Shown piece after piece: positions 1 to 11,927 of a DNA stretch of 64,000 bases. The notes beneath the pieces were generated by a model. That model had not been told where the DNA came from. It did no database searches and saw nothing but the letters and a program-made list of their open reading frames with translations. The DNA comes from Arabidopsis thaliana. Taxonomy: Eukaryota > Streptophyta > Magnoliopsida > Brassicales > Brassicaceae. Location of the stretch: the NCBI RefSeq assembly GCF_000001735.4, contig NC_003070.9, positions 18,709,971 to 18,773,970 on the forward strand, in the 5' to 3' direction. A program made the translations under genes and the position numbers. Numbering within the stretch: position 1 is the stretch's first letter; each line of letters begins with the position of its first letter.

Positions 1-3000
1 GCTGAAAATTCATCCTACACAGCAGCACAGCTTAAGAACTATCCTATATAAAGGAAAACTATAAAGTCTTTCATGTAATCCGTACCTGGACCTCTGACAT
101 GTCTACACCATCAGCATAATGTGGGTCAATAATTTCTGAGACGTTTTCTGCCAGTTCACCAGACTGCGATACAAACAGCAAATAGTCCTTGTGAAGTGCC
201 GCATTGTTGTTCACTTAATCAAAACTTTTAGATAGAATCCTACTAACATAAGCACACATCTTGTATCCCAGAACAACATAACAGCTTGCATTACATTGTT
301 TAGTATAGAGGCAGCAAATAATATTTTGAAAATGTACCACATGAGTGACACAAATATATAAGAAAAGTTGCAAATAAACCTTTCACAACTACGCTTGAAT
401 TGGTAAAATTGATAACTTGGAGGTGTAAGATATGAAGTTCAGTGCAGTGGAGGAAGATCACATCACAAACACATCGAGAAAGTAACTAGACCCATGAAAG
501 TTTCTTGGAACTTGATGCGAAGATTATCAATATTTAAACTGGCTTTTTCTACATGACTGGCCTAAAAGAAGATTGGACCATATGATACAACCCCATTGAT
601 CCGTCGCAACAGGATACACAGGTATCAACGTATATGCTGAGGGTGCCAAATGTGAAAAAGGCAAGAAAACAGAATAATAGACAAGAACAAGCTTACTGTT
701 TTGTGGCAATACTCAGCAGAATTAACTATGTAGCATATCACCCTTTCATCTCTCTCCGAGACCTGCACAGAGGAAGTGAAAAGGTAAAACTAAGTCATAA
801 AGCACACATGGGAAACAGGAAGCAGGCACACCTTTATCTGTCCATCCATGCCTGTGGCTGCGGCAACGATACCAGTGCCTCCTTTTGGGAGCTTAAAAAA
901 TAGCTTTGTAGCATAGGCCTTTAAAACTCGTTGAAAGACCTGTACAAAGGAGACCATTTCAAAAGAATAAACTGAAAATTCCCAACCACCTTATCTAAGA
1001 CCGTGAAGTAGAACATTTAAATTAGCTTGCAAACATCATTAAAGAGCACATGTATATGCCCTTCCCTTGTAGAAGCATAGGTGGCTAGAAAAGCTGATTC
1101 AACTAACAAGGTTACTCCAAAAATTCTAAAACTCCACAAACAAAGCTGGTTCTTAGACTAACTAAGACATTGCTCGACTTCACAGTACAAGTCTATGATA
1201 GATATTGAGCGTAAGAAAAATGTACCTTGAACAAATTGAATAAAGTCTGGTTCTTACTGAGAGTATTACAGCGTTTCAAGCTCTTCTTTATATTGGAAAA
1301 TAGCTGCAAACAAGGTATTTCAAATGGTAACAGACGTTAAGCTATAACGTGACGGATATAGTTTGTATGTGAATGTTAGTAAGTTCTTGCTGGCTAATCT
1401 AGTGACATTGATAGTTCACTATGCACGAGCGATACATTTCGAAATTCATCTTCAGTATAATATCCAGATTCACACGAATACTTTTTCTACTACGACAACA
1501 AACATCACCCTGGACATAATCCAAAATTTCTATCCAGCTCAGTGGGTATGATCAAGTTGTAGGTTCAATGTAACAAGTAGAGATTCTACACATCTATATA
1601 AAGAATCTAATTACCCCTGCCAATTAATACCTAGTGGACGTCGTCAATCATTTAATACATTGAATAAGAATGTAAATATCTGTAAAAAGTTATAACTATT
1701 ATTAACCCTTCTTCAAGAAACTTGCCTAGGTACTCACCTGTGTGCTACTAGATAAAACATTATTTTGGCTTCCATCCTCAACATCCCATGATTCCTCCTG
1801 ACAGAACGAAACGAAAACTAGGATAACTTGACAAACCTTGGAACAAAATAATCTCGTGAAGCGAAAAATATTATATTACCTGAACAATTTTCTCCAGGTC
1901 ATCCATAAGTGTTTTCTCTTCCAACTCAATATATGGAGTTAAATGAGGTTCAAAGCAGGAAGAGATCATTCCACGGAAGTTAAACTGCGAATTCGAGTAT
2001 CTAGTGAGTAAATAAATCTTGTAAAGATAGAATGGCACAAGTGGATCACATGTCATTTCAGTTTTCCAGGTATGTAGTAAGGTCAAGTAGACCCGAAAAT
2101 GAAGATGACATGCAAGATATTATTCCCGTCTTCTATAAATGCAAAATTGTGCCTACAATCTATTAAGAGTAAAGAACCTTTCACTTGCTCTCTAAGGTAT
2201 TTCAGAATTACAATAGATATGACATCAGCCAACAAAATCAGGGAGAGAACGAGACTAGAGGTAGGGAATATACCCCAGCTCCAGTAACAGATAAATCTTT
2301 GTTTCCGGTCTTTTCCTGTTGAAAACCCTATCACAATAAAGTGTAAGCGTTAATATAAATTTTGTAGAGTGTTTTTTCCATAATATAGAATAAGAACATA
2401 GAATATACATTCTCCTCGGTTTCTTGACTAGCAGCAAACTTCTTTTCATATTTCTTGCGGATTTTGGATATATTCTGACTATTATCTTCCCATGTACCAA
2501 TTTCTTCAATGTCATCTTCAATATCTTTAGTAGGAACACCACCACCAAATTTCTTTTCAAGTTCTTTTTCAAACTCCACTGTACTTTGTAGTGCCTAACA
2601 ATTCAATGACATCAAACTTTAACAGAGGCCTGAAACATTCCACAATATATTCAACGTAACATGATTTGATGATAGTGAAAAGAAGGAACAGGATAAGATA
2701 ATTTAAAATCATTAGATATTTCCTTCAGAGGCTAATGAAATTTTCTGTTAGGAAAAGCATGCATATGCAATTATTGATCAAAGAGAGTATTCCTGACCAG
2801 AAGCAATATCGCTACAACTGGCTTCTCTTTCATGTTGACCAGAATAGATTCTACTTGCTTCCTGAAAAATTGATGGGAAAACAGGATAGTTAGTTAAGAA
2901 GGCTGCATATTTTTGTTAAATTAAGATTGACACAGTTACCCACTGCGACTTAGTCTTTCACAGCAAAACTACATACCAACAAAAGATACAAACCAAAAAA

Positions 3001-5627
3001 AGGTATTCCTCTATACATTGAAACAGAAGTTAAAATTGAACAAAAAAATTTGGTACTAATAAAACTAACCTTTACTTACTAAAATATATACTCGTATAAG
3101 ATTTAGTCATTATGTCAAAATGAAACAAATTTCATTTAACTTTCTTGTTTGATAAAACACAAACCATGCATTAATAAGTAGATATTATATACCATGCATT
3201 TATAAGATCTCTATAATTATGAACGAATCCCAAAAAATTACAGTTTATAAAAGCTTTTAACATTTTCACTAATAACAAAAAATGTATTTCGCGTATCAAA
3301 ATATTTCTTCCTTCTCAAATTTAAAATTATTCCCGTGCCAAGTAGGGGGTATCATATAGCACAATAAAAGCGCAGGTCAAATATCTATTTATCTAGTTCA
3401 GAAGAGTAGGGGTGTTATGTAGCCGTGTCCCAAAGTTCTTGAGAACTCCAAGGAGAAAGGATAAAGAATCTCTTAGAGAAATATGATGAACTACAATAAT
3501 TAAGGGGAGGAAGAATATATGTTCATTGAAAACTCTAGAGGCAATACCTTGTTTGCTTGCAGAACTGAATGCATAGCCTATACGGCACATGCCAAGAAGC
3601 AGGAAAAATCTTCCAAATTTCTTCATTTGTTCGGATTCGACGCTTTATCCAAGCATATCTCCGCTCTGTCTTATCCAACTTTGCCAATTCTGCCAACAGC
3701 TAACCTCTTAGAAATTCAATCCAAAAAAGACATAAACTATTGCCAGTTATACTTAGGGCATTAAGTCCAATGTACCAGCTCCTTCAAAAATTTGTTCATA
3801 TGAGGTGAGCTCCCTGCTGCAAAAGTTATTTACCAACTCTTCCCTCACAGATGGTTCCAGAGCATCAACAACCAAGCAAGAATCAGATAACTTCTGTAGC
3901 AAATTTGTTTCCTCTGTCTCTTTCCCAGTACCTAAACTGAGATAACAACATCATACAATTTTGGTAAATGTTGATTTCAGGAATCGAATAAATAGAAGGG
4001 AGGGAGGGGAGTGGTCTGTAGAGGATGCAAAAGTGAAAATAAATATTTGAAAAACATCTTAAAACAAACTTTGGTTTCCTACGTAAACCAAGCAACAAAT
4101 AACCTTAGTCACTATGCAGGCACTATTATAGCAAGAAAGATGTCAACAAGCATTCAACTCAATTTATGACACCAAAAGTGCAAAATTCATCACATGACAC
4201 ACTTAAACTCTACCAGAAATAAAAATCCGTTCCAGCTGTAATGTTCTTGAGATTGAAGTAAAGGAATCGAGAAAGAGAAGAAGAATCATTGAAGGCATTA
4301 CCTGGAAAAATCAGAAAATACATGGGACTTAAGGATTTGCTTTATATTATTAAGCTTCTCTCTGAGCTCCGTGATTTTAGGAACATCCCTGTATGCTTCA
4401 AAGTGGTTACACAATTGGTTTACAGCCTGAAATATATATTATAGAATTAGAATCCTAAGAACATAATCAGAAAATGAGTAGAGTCGTTTTCTAGGTAGCC
4501 TAGCGTTAAATTTGATTTTCAAAATGACAATGAGCTGGTTTGGGTTCCAATAGTGAACATAAAGCTAAAGCAAGTGAACTGCAACCAATGTAACAGAAGC
4601 AATCACAACATATTGTTGAATTAAGAAAAAGTTACCTCGAGCTGTGCAGCTGCCTCCTTGTATTGTCTTTTTGACGCCATCACCTGAAGCTGTTCAACAG
4701 CAGAGACTGCCATAGCGAGGTAGCGAAATTCATTATTGTGTTTATGATGTACTTGGGCCACAAGCATCGTATCACTATTTATACATGGCTTCGTTACACT
4801 TGAGCTATTATTCTGATTTCAGGTAACCATGATTAAAATAATGAAGTAATTAAACAGAGTAAACTATTGCTAACTGACCTAACATTGTGAGGCGGTGAAG
4901 GGCAGTGATTGTCGTGGTTATGTTCTTCTTTGCAAAATCTAACTTCTTAATGTCACGGCATATTTCTTGAACCATTGCTTCACTTTGCTCAGCTTTGGAT
5001 TTTATCTCTTGAATCTTATGAGAGAGTTCCTGTGATAAATCAAAAAGAAGATCAAAATCTCTTGCGAATGAATTAAAAGGGAACTGATAGGAGAAACGAA
5101 AAAAGGATATGATATATTGACTGAAGGAAAAGAGAACATATCAACCTATGAGAAACTAACCTCCACAGCACGCGTAGCATCAGCAAGATCTTCTTTAGCT
5201 TTAGTTCCCGAATTACTCTGGAGTATGATTGCCAGCCCATGAATATGATTCAGAAGCACAGATTACACGTACACAATATATTCTAGCGTTAATGTAGACT
5301 AAAAAAGCCCACCTGTTGACGAACAGCAGAGAGTATGCTAGCATCGACCCGCCGAATTTCACCCTGAATCTTTTGCATAAGTGGCTCAACGCCAGTTAGC
5401 GATGCCTCTGTAAAGGAAAACACACATTTGAAAATCATGGTAAACGCAGTCACATATGCAGAAACTATCAGCTAATCAGCAGCTGAACTACAGGTCCTAA
5501 TAACAGCAGCAACAAAAATCAACTCTAAACCATAATCGAAGTACAAAGAGTATGATTGTTCAACAAGTGTCTCATTACCTGTTGGGAACATCTGGTTGAT
5601 ATACTCTAAAGCACTCGACTTATCCAT
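1..5627 (-). CDS. VPS53: VPS53 subunit of GARP/EARP tethering complex (HIT1), 5' part
   Basis: Eighteen exons on the minus strand code for about the first 549 residues; the gene runs off the left edge. Exons: 5579-5627, 5313-5407, 5161-5217, 4879-5029, 4636-4706, 4302-4426, 3776-3931, 3548-3689, 2798-2861, 2409-2594, 2274-2315, 1880-1984, 1738-1797, 1226-1303, 832-939, 697-762, 86-163 and <1-14. The start ATG at 5627 opens MDKSSALEYINQMFPTG, typical of the Vps53 N-terminus. A coiled-coil stretch (exons 2-6) and the conserved block around TERRYAWIKRRIRTNEEIW (exon 8) follow. Known role: Vps53 is a core subunit of the GARP complex, which tethers endosome-derived vesicles at the trans-Golgi network. 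The Arabidopsis gene is HEAT-INTOLERANT 1. All junctions are in frame, so the gene looks intact. Confidence 0.95.
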
Positions 5628-6607
5628 GGCTTGTAATTTGTATGATAAAACCAAAAATCACTCGAAATGAAAAATCTGCAAAACAAAGATCAGGGACACT
5701 TTCTTCATACTAATGAGAACATAGCCCCATATATAAGAGCTTCTACGTCACAGAGATCAAGTCGACGCAACCATTAGATCCCTAGTTCCGATTTAATTGG
5801 GTGTCAAAAAAGTTCTACAATCAGTCGGGAACAATAAGAATTATAAATGGTCTAAAAGCAAAATCGAAGAAGCTCACGAGTATGAAAGAGAGAACGCGTA
5901 AATGAGGAAGAACAAGAGCAAATGGCGGCGATGATCGCCGGCGACGGAGATCGGATCGGTCCTTCGTGTACGGATATGTGCTCGCAAACACTATAGGAGG
6001 CTCAATTAGATCTCGCACTTCCAACGTTTGTTACAATACCGAAATCATCCGAACCGATCCCTAAAAATGAACCGTACTGGTTTTAAAAAACCGCTTCCTC
6101 AAACCCGGTTTATATGCATAACAATCTTTTTTTTTCTTTCTCAAAGATCCCTCTCGCCTCTCGGTGTCCTTGTATACAGTACTTCAGTTTTCCGATCTCT
6201 TTCAGATTCTGTTGCCAAACTTCATATAAACTTAGTGAGCGGAACTGGATTTGGGTAATTCTCTACCAAACGAGTTCTTTGTTGGTTACTTTTCCACTGT
6301 TTTGGCAGTAAGATTAGACTAGAACACAGAAAGGGCGTTCTTTTCGGATCCTCTTAGAGGTTTCAGTGTTCTAAATTCATGAATTTATGATGCTCCAGAA
6401 GACAATTCATCTGTGTAGTGTTTTTAGTTTTAGGTTACCGTAAATTCAGAAATTTTCATGCTTCTTATGTATTTGACTCGAAAATTTTGTCATTTCTGAT
6501 CATTAGGGTCGTGTTTTGATTCGTCATCGAGAATTTGGAAGCTGGATTTTTTTGAGTAGTTTATTGGCTTTTCTGATGACTTCAAAAAACTCTATCTTTC
6601 AGGGAGA
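5628..6607. promoter_or_regulatory. Divergent promoter/5'UTR region between VPS53 and PUMY
   Basis: About 980 bp separate the two opposed start codons. The part near VPS53 (about 5880-6000) is GC-richer, with CGCCGGCGACGG-like sequence and pyrimidine runs on the minus strand, as expected for a 5'UTR. The part near PUMY (6130-6600) is pyrimidine-rich on the plus strand and probably holds its 5'UTR, possibly with an intron. I see no clear TATA box. A shared bidirectional promoter is an inference from the spacing. Confidence 0.5.
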
Positions 6608-9090
6608 ATGGCTTCTTCTTTAGCTCAATCTAGAATCTCGAATCTCCAGAATCATCTTTCACCTCTTGAAGCAAACAACAAGGTTTCTGTACTTTCCAAT
6701 GTTTTAAGACTTTTTCCAATCTTGATTTACTTTCTCTTAACAACTAGTTTTGAAGCAGCTCAGGAGTCTGGTCAAGATTTCTCCCCAAGTATCTGAAGCC
6801 TTGTCTAATGGACGTGCTGTTGTCGCTCTTGAGTCAACCATTATCTCCCATGGTTTGTTCTTCCTTGTCCTATTCGGATTTGTTTGAATTGCATTCTGTA
6901 GACTTTTTTATTGAACATTGTTTTATTTTTTTAAATAAGCCTATATTCTTGGATCTTGGTCTGATTTCACTTGTTTCTCTTTAACTGGCTATTTTTAGGG
7001 ATGCCTTACCCTCAAAATCTGCAAACAGCAAAAGAGGTGGAGTCAATTGTGAGAGAAAATGGAGCAATCCCTGCAACAATTGCTATCCTTAATGGAGTAC
7101 CTTGCATAGGTCAGTTATTTCTGGTGGATCATAATGTTTTAGATTCTTGGATTTGGACTTATCGAACCTGTTAACACTAATCTCCTAGTCAACTTTGGCC
7201 GTTTACATATCCTAAAACCAACTTGGTTTCAAGATCTTAGATCAGAGTTATAAATTTTTTTCGCCAAGGATCAACTGCACTAGACTTCTTCTACGTCCTA
7301 TAGAATGTAGATGCTAATATATAGTAAACAGGTCTGAGCGAGGAAGAACTAGAACGTCTTGCATCTCTCGGAAAAAGTGTCCAAAAGACAGCGGGAAGGG
7401 ACATAGCAAATGTTGTGAGTCACTTCTGGTTGTTTTTCTACTTATTGCACCATCATTATGTTCATCAGTGAATCGAAAAACATCAAACTTGTTTATTCTC
7501 CAGTTTAAGATTTGTTTACACACTCAGTCATGTAGGAACAGTCTCTTACATTAGTTCACAAAATCAAATTGCATCAATCTAAGCAACCTACCCTGAACTA
7601 GCTTCTTATATAGAGACAACCACGTTATTTACATTTCCACACCTCTATCAATCAATGCATGGACTTTTTGCTCCTCCATATGCCTAAATGTTTTCCTTCA
7701 GGTGGCTACAAGAGGAAACGGTGCAACTACAGTCTCTGCAACGTTGTTTTTCGCTTCAATGGTAATTGGCTTTGTTCCTAGGAGGATCTTTCTTTAGTAG
7801 TTTTGGTATCATTTATTGCATTTCAGAGGATTTTTGGTTATTGTAGGTTGGCATCCAAGTTTTTGTGACGGGCGGGATAGGTGGTGTCCATAGACATGCC
7901 AACCATTGTATGTTTCATGTCCGTTTTATTCCTTTCTTACAAAAAAAAATTAGTTACATGATTAGAAACTCTGTTTAGATGATGGTGTTGATGCCAATAT
8001 TCACCCTGCATGCGCTGCTAATTTGTGTTTGTGATGCAGCGATGGACATATCATCTGATCTTACTGCACTTGGGAGGACTCCAATAGCAGTGATATCAGC
8101 AGGCGTTAAATCAATACTTGATATTCCAAAGACTCTTGAATATTTGGTATATAGTCTGTTGCCGAGGCATATTTAATAGTCAACAATCAAGAGTTTAAGT
8201 TTTCACAACAGCTATTTGTTGACAATGCAGGAAACTCAAGAAGTGTATGTTGCTGCATACAAGAGCGATGAGTTTCCAGCATTTTTCACAGAAAAAAGTG
8301 GCTGTAAGGTGCAAAATTGTTCATTATCACTGAACTCAATCAGGTGCTTCTGCATAGATATTTAGTTCTGATGTGGATATATTGACTTCTTTAGGCACCT
8401 TCCCGTGTAAATAGCCCTGAAGACTGTGCTAGAGTAATAGGCAAGTGTAGTCTTTCTCTCAAAATTTCCTCTTTTAAAACGTATTTATGCACTTTGATCC
8501 CTTACCACCTTGAGATAAAACCACTTTTGCCAGATGCAAACATGAAGCTAAACCGTCAGGCGGGGATTCTATTTGCCATTCCAATTCCGAAACACCATTC
8601 AGCCGCTGGAAATCTTATCGAATCAGCAACACAGCGTGCTCTTACAGAAGCAAGGTTATAAGAAGATGTCTAATATCTTTCATACATGCTTGCATCAGAA
8701 TACTGCAAGGGCTTTGCTTCTTTTTCTTATTTCAGGGTTTGAAATTTAAATTTGGTTTTGGCCAGGGAACAAAACGTTACTGGAAATGCAGAAACTCCAT
8801 TCTTACTTGCACGGGTAAATGAGTTAACCGGAGGCACATCACTTGCAGCAAGTATCCTTCTTTAGAGGTTCCCTTAATCATTAATATTCCACCAAATTAC
8901 TTTAAATAGTTCAGATTTTTTCTTATCTGTATCCAAAATCCGAATCCTTTCCGTGGCTTAACAGTAGCGTAGCAATGTCTCAGCATTGTAAAACCTTGAG
9001 TTCCTTTACACATTTCCAGACATTGCGCTTGTGAAAAACAATGCCCTTATCGGTTCTCAGATTGCAGTAGCCCTTTCTCAGCTGATGTGA
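6608..9090 (+). CDS. PUMY: Pseudouridine-5'-phosphate glycosylase (indigoidine synthase A-like), peroxisomal
   Basis: Twelve exons encode 330 aa: 6608-6682, 6759-6852, 6999-7109, 7332-7414, 7702-7761, 7847-7907, 8040-8146, 8231-8308, 8395-8440, 8534-8654, 8766-8851 and 9020-9090. The enzyme splits pseudouridine 5'-monophosphate into uracil and ribose 5-phosphate. Family marks visible are [16 protein letters not shown] (the conserved Glu region), [32 protein letters not shown] and [19 protein letters not shown] (the Lys region, as in bacterial PsuG). Residues 9-17, RISNLQNHL, fit the PTS2 pattern R-(L/V/I/Q)-x5-(H/Q)-L, in line with the peroxisomal site known for Arabidopsis PUMY. The partner kinase PUKI is not in this window. 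Intron 9 starts with GC (8441). A broken copy of the gene lies at 12881-13830. Confidence 0.94.
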
Positions 9091-9410
9091 GCTTCCTTAT
9101 CAATCCCAGACTCAAGCTCAAGCGCAAGTTATTCAGGTTCATGATTCAGGACAGATCAAAGATGTTTTGGATTGGTAGTTATCAATTTATATTGGTTATC
9201 AAAGATTTTTCTTTAGCTAAAGAAACTCGTTAACTTATTATCACATGTTATATATTAGTCATTAGATTTATATCATGTGGTACCCTTAAAGATTAAACTA
9301 TTGAAATTTTAATTTATATCACAAAGGATCTCAAGGAAAGATCTGATCTCAAGGATGTAATAATAAAATTGTTCTGCTTCATTTAACCCTCTCTTCAGTT
9401 TTGGACAACA
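9091..9410 (+). promoter_or_regulatory. PUMY 3' flank and CYP705A27 promoter
   Basis: This 320-bp spacer holds the PUMY 3' end and the upstream region of CYP705A27. From about 9267 to the ATG it is clearly related to the blocks before the pseudogene (11790-11927) and CYP705A25 (about 14136-14304). All share TTAAAGATTAAACTATTGAA or close variants, GATCT repeats and CTGCTTCATCTAAC-like sequence just before the start. No textbook TATA box is certain; TAATAATAAAATTG at about 9360 is the best candidate. Confidence 0.5.
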
Positions 9411-11100
9411 ATGGCAGCAATCACCGTTGACTTTCAGCTCTGCTTCATCTTCATCCTCCTAGGAATCTTCTCACTCTTCTGTCTCTCTGCTTTCTTCTTC
9501 AAGAAACCAAAAGACCCACAACTTCAAGGCTGTGGTCTACCTCCGAGCCCACCCTCTCTACCGGTCATAGGTCATCTTCACCTTCTCCTCTCTGTTCCAT
9601 GTCTCAAATCCTTTCAGAAACTCTCCTCCAAGTATGGTCCCCTCCTTCACCTTCGTGCATTCAATATCCCAATAGTTATAGTCTCTTCCGGCTCCATGGC
9701 CAACGAAGTTTTGAGGACCCAAGACCTGAACTTTGCTACCCGTCAACGTGAGGTTTCTATAATGGAAAAATCATTACTTTTTGGATCTTTTGGCTTTGTC
9801 TCAGCTCCTTATGGAGATTACTGGAGATTCATGAAGAAGCTCTTAGTCACAAACCTTTTCGGGTCTCATTCCCTCGAGCAGACACGGCTCATTCGTGAGA
9901 AAGAACTCAAGACTTTCCGTACTATGTTGTTCGATAAGGCGGCAAAGAAGGGGACAGTTGATGTTGGTAAAGAGATGATGAAGCTAACGAATAACAGCAT
10001 TTGCAGGATGATAATGGGGAGGAGGTGTTCAGAGGAGAACAGTGAAGCAGAGAAAGTCGAAGACTTGGTGATCAAATCATTTAGTTTGGTGAAGAAGGTC
10101 CTTATAGCTAACACGGTTGGTCGACTTCTCAAGAAGTTTGGGATCTCTCTGTTTGAGAAGGAAATCATGGAGGTCTCGCAGAGGTACGATGAATTGCTGG
10201 AAAAAATTATTAAAGAACACGAAGAGGATCCGAACAAGAAAGAGGATAGAGACATGATGGATGTTCTGTTGGAAGTTTGTGCAGACGACAAGGCTGAGGT
10301 TAAGATTACCAGGAACCAAATCAAAGCGCTTATTGTGGTAATGTCTTGAGTTTCTTTCTTGGTTTTCTTCAATGACTGTCGCATAAGGATCATGCAATGT
10401 CTTTATATCGTGCATGTGGTTGTAGGAGCTTTTCCTTGGAGGCACTGATACTTCAGCACAAACAATACAGTGGATAATGGCCGAACTCATTAACCATCCC
10501 GAGATTCTTAAAATATTAAGAGAAGAGATAGAATCTGTTGTCGGAACAACGAGGTTTATTCAAGAAACAGATCTCTCAAACCTGCCGTATTTGCAGGCTG
10601 TGATGAAAGAAGGACAAAGACTACACCCACATTCGCCAATGTTGGTGAGGAATGCAACCAAAGGATGCAAGATTGGAGGGTACTACATACCGCAGAACAC
10701 AACGATGCTAATAAACACCTATGCGATGATGATAGATCCAGATTCATGGGAAAATCCAGACAAGTTTCAGCCCGAGAGGTTCATGGTGTCTCCTTCAAAA
10801 GGGAAAGACGATGAGAGAGAACAGCTAGCTTTGAACTTCATTCCTTTCGGGAGCGGAAGAAGAGCATGTCCAGGAGAAAAATTGGGCTATCTCTTCACTG
10901 GAGTAGCCATTGGAACAATGGTACAGTGTTTTGACTGGATAATCGATGGAGATAAGGTTAACGTGGAAGAGGCTGGAGAAATGACGCTGACCATGGCTCA
11001 TCCACTTAAATGCACTCCTGTGACTCGAGTTAACCCATTAGCTAGCTTTGAATCTGAAGATCCTAAGTGGTTGATGGAGGAGTTTGATATGTATTGTTGA
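9411..11100 (+). CDS. CYP705A27: Cytochrome P450, CYP705A family (CYP705A27)
   Basis: Two exons (9411-10337 and 10426-11100) encode 533 aa, a normal plant A-type P450 length with the usual single phase-0 intron. An N-terminal membrane anchor (about residues 8-30, FIFILLGIFSLFCLSAFFF) is followed by the proline hinge LPPSPPSLPVIGHLH. The I-helix oxygen-binding motif GGTDTS is at about 314-319, the ExxR pair lies in KEGQRLHP at about 371-374, and the haem-binding loop FGSGRRACPG has its thiolate Cys at 457. The family are ER-bound monooxygenases; the CYP705A clade is Brassicaceae-expanded and some members act on triterpenes (thalianol and marneral clusters). The substrate here is unknown, and no triterpene synthase or acyltransferase gene is in the window. 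The C-terminus is about 14 aa longer than in CYP705A25. The specific number 27 is recalled from the locus. Confidence 0.93.
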
Positions 11101-11179
11101 AGTTGCAGACATATGTCTGAAACTAATAATGGAACATGCTGTCTTTGTTTTTTCATATGGAGTTTGATCACTAATATTG

Positions 11180-11274
11180 TTGTTTCATAACAGAACTTGT
11201 TGTCTTTATGTATTTCTGCTGTTTCACAACAGAACTTGTCTTTATGTATTTCTGCTGTTTCACAACAGAACTTG
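11180..11274 (+). repeat. 36-bp tandem repeat downstream of CYP705A27
   Basis: A 36-bp unit beginning TCTTTATGTATTTCTGCTGT is present at 11203-11238 and 11239-11274, with a partial copy at 11180-11202. It sits in the likely 3'UTR or 3' flank. An analogous but different 46-bp repeat lies downstream of CYP705A25. Confidence 0.85.
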
Positions 11275-11289
11275 TTGTCTTTGTTGCCC

Positions 11290-11654
11290 ATGTCTACGCT
11301 AATTTCGTTAGCACAATGCACACTAACATGGAACACATACCGTAGTATAGACCTCACCGTGGGGGTTAATCTAGAATCAAGCAGCTGAGAAACAATACCA
11401 TTGTATGAGGTAGTAGTAAACTGACCCTGTAACAAACCTTGTGCCATATTTCCAAAAGGTTTGATCTGAGACAAATAAGAACACTCGAAAAATAAATGGT
11501 CTCTAGCACTCTGCAAAAAACACACGAAGTGTCGACATTCCCATTCCATAAGCTCATCCTATCCCCCGTTGTAAGACGATTGTGCATTTCCAACCACACT
11601 CAGAAGGAAACTTCCGTCCTTACCTCTCCAAAGCGCAATGTCTGGCTCTGTACT
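11290..11654 (-). mobile_element. LINE retrotransposon remnant (zf-RVT domain fragment)
   Basis: Read on the minus strand in shifting frames, this stretch gives WLEMHNRLTTGDRM, LWNGNVDTSCVFC, then RDHLFFECSYLSQI and SILRYVFH. These are the standard pieces of the reverse-transcriptase zinc-binding (zf-RVT) C-terminal region of plant LINEs. At least two frameshifts and internal stops make it a dead fragment. No reverse transcriptase core or poly-A tail is nearby. It lies directly beside the C2-gene scrap at 11655-11780. Confidence 0.75.
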
Positions 11655-11780
11655 TTCAATAACTGCAGACTGGATGCTGTTTACTTCCACAAAGCCGGTT
11701 TCAGAGCTTGCAAACTCATCAGAATCAAAACAAGTAGTGGAAAAGTATTTAAACACCATTTGATTGTCTTTGGATCCAAA
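11655..11780 (-). pseudogene. Fragment of the C2-domain gene (duplicate of 16875-17010)
   Basis: On the minus strand it reads KYFSTTCFDSDEFASSETG and on to VNSIQSAVIE, nearly the same as residues about 200-240 of the C2-domain protein encoded at 16430-17596. DNA identity is high, with a short deletion next to the GGATCCAAAAAC end. Only about 125 bp are left, so it cannot be functional. It sits downstream of CYP705A27 in the same place and orientation as the intact C2 gene downstream of CYP705A25, which points to a segmental duplication. Confidence 0.88.
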
Positions 11781-11927
11781 AACATTTTATATATCATGTG
11801 GTTCCTTGAAGATTAAACTATTGAATTACTAATTTATATAATCTCAAGGAAAGATCTGATCTCAAGGATATGTATATAGTAAAACTGTTCTGCTTCATCT
11901 AACTCTCTTTTCAATTCTTGGACAGCA

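Noticed and set aside
7979..8176. Open frame starting at 7979 as a separate gene
   Set aside because: It reads from PUMY intron 6 into exon 7; the real exon begins at 8040.
9866..10490. Long minus-strand frames opposite the P450 exons (also 12386-12844, 14763-15221)
   Set aside because: Antisense shadows of CYP705A coding sequence, repeated in every paralogue and rich in Ser/Leu from reverse reading.
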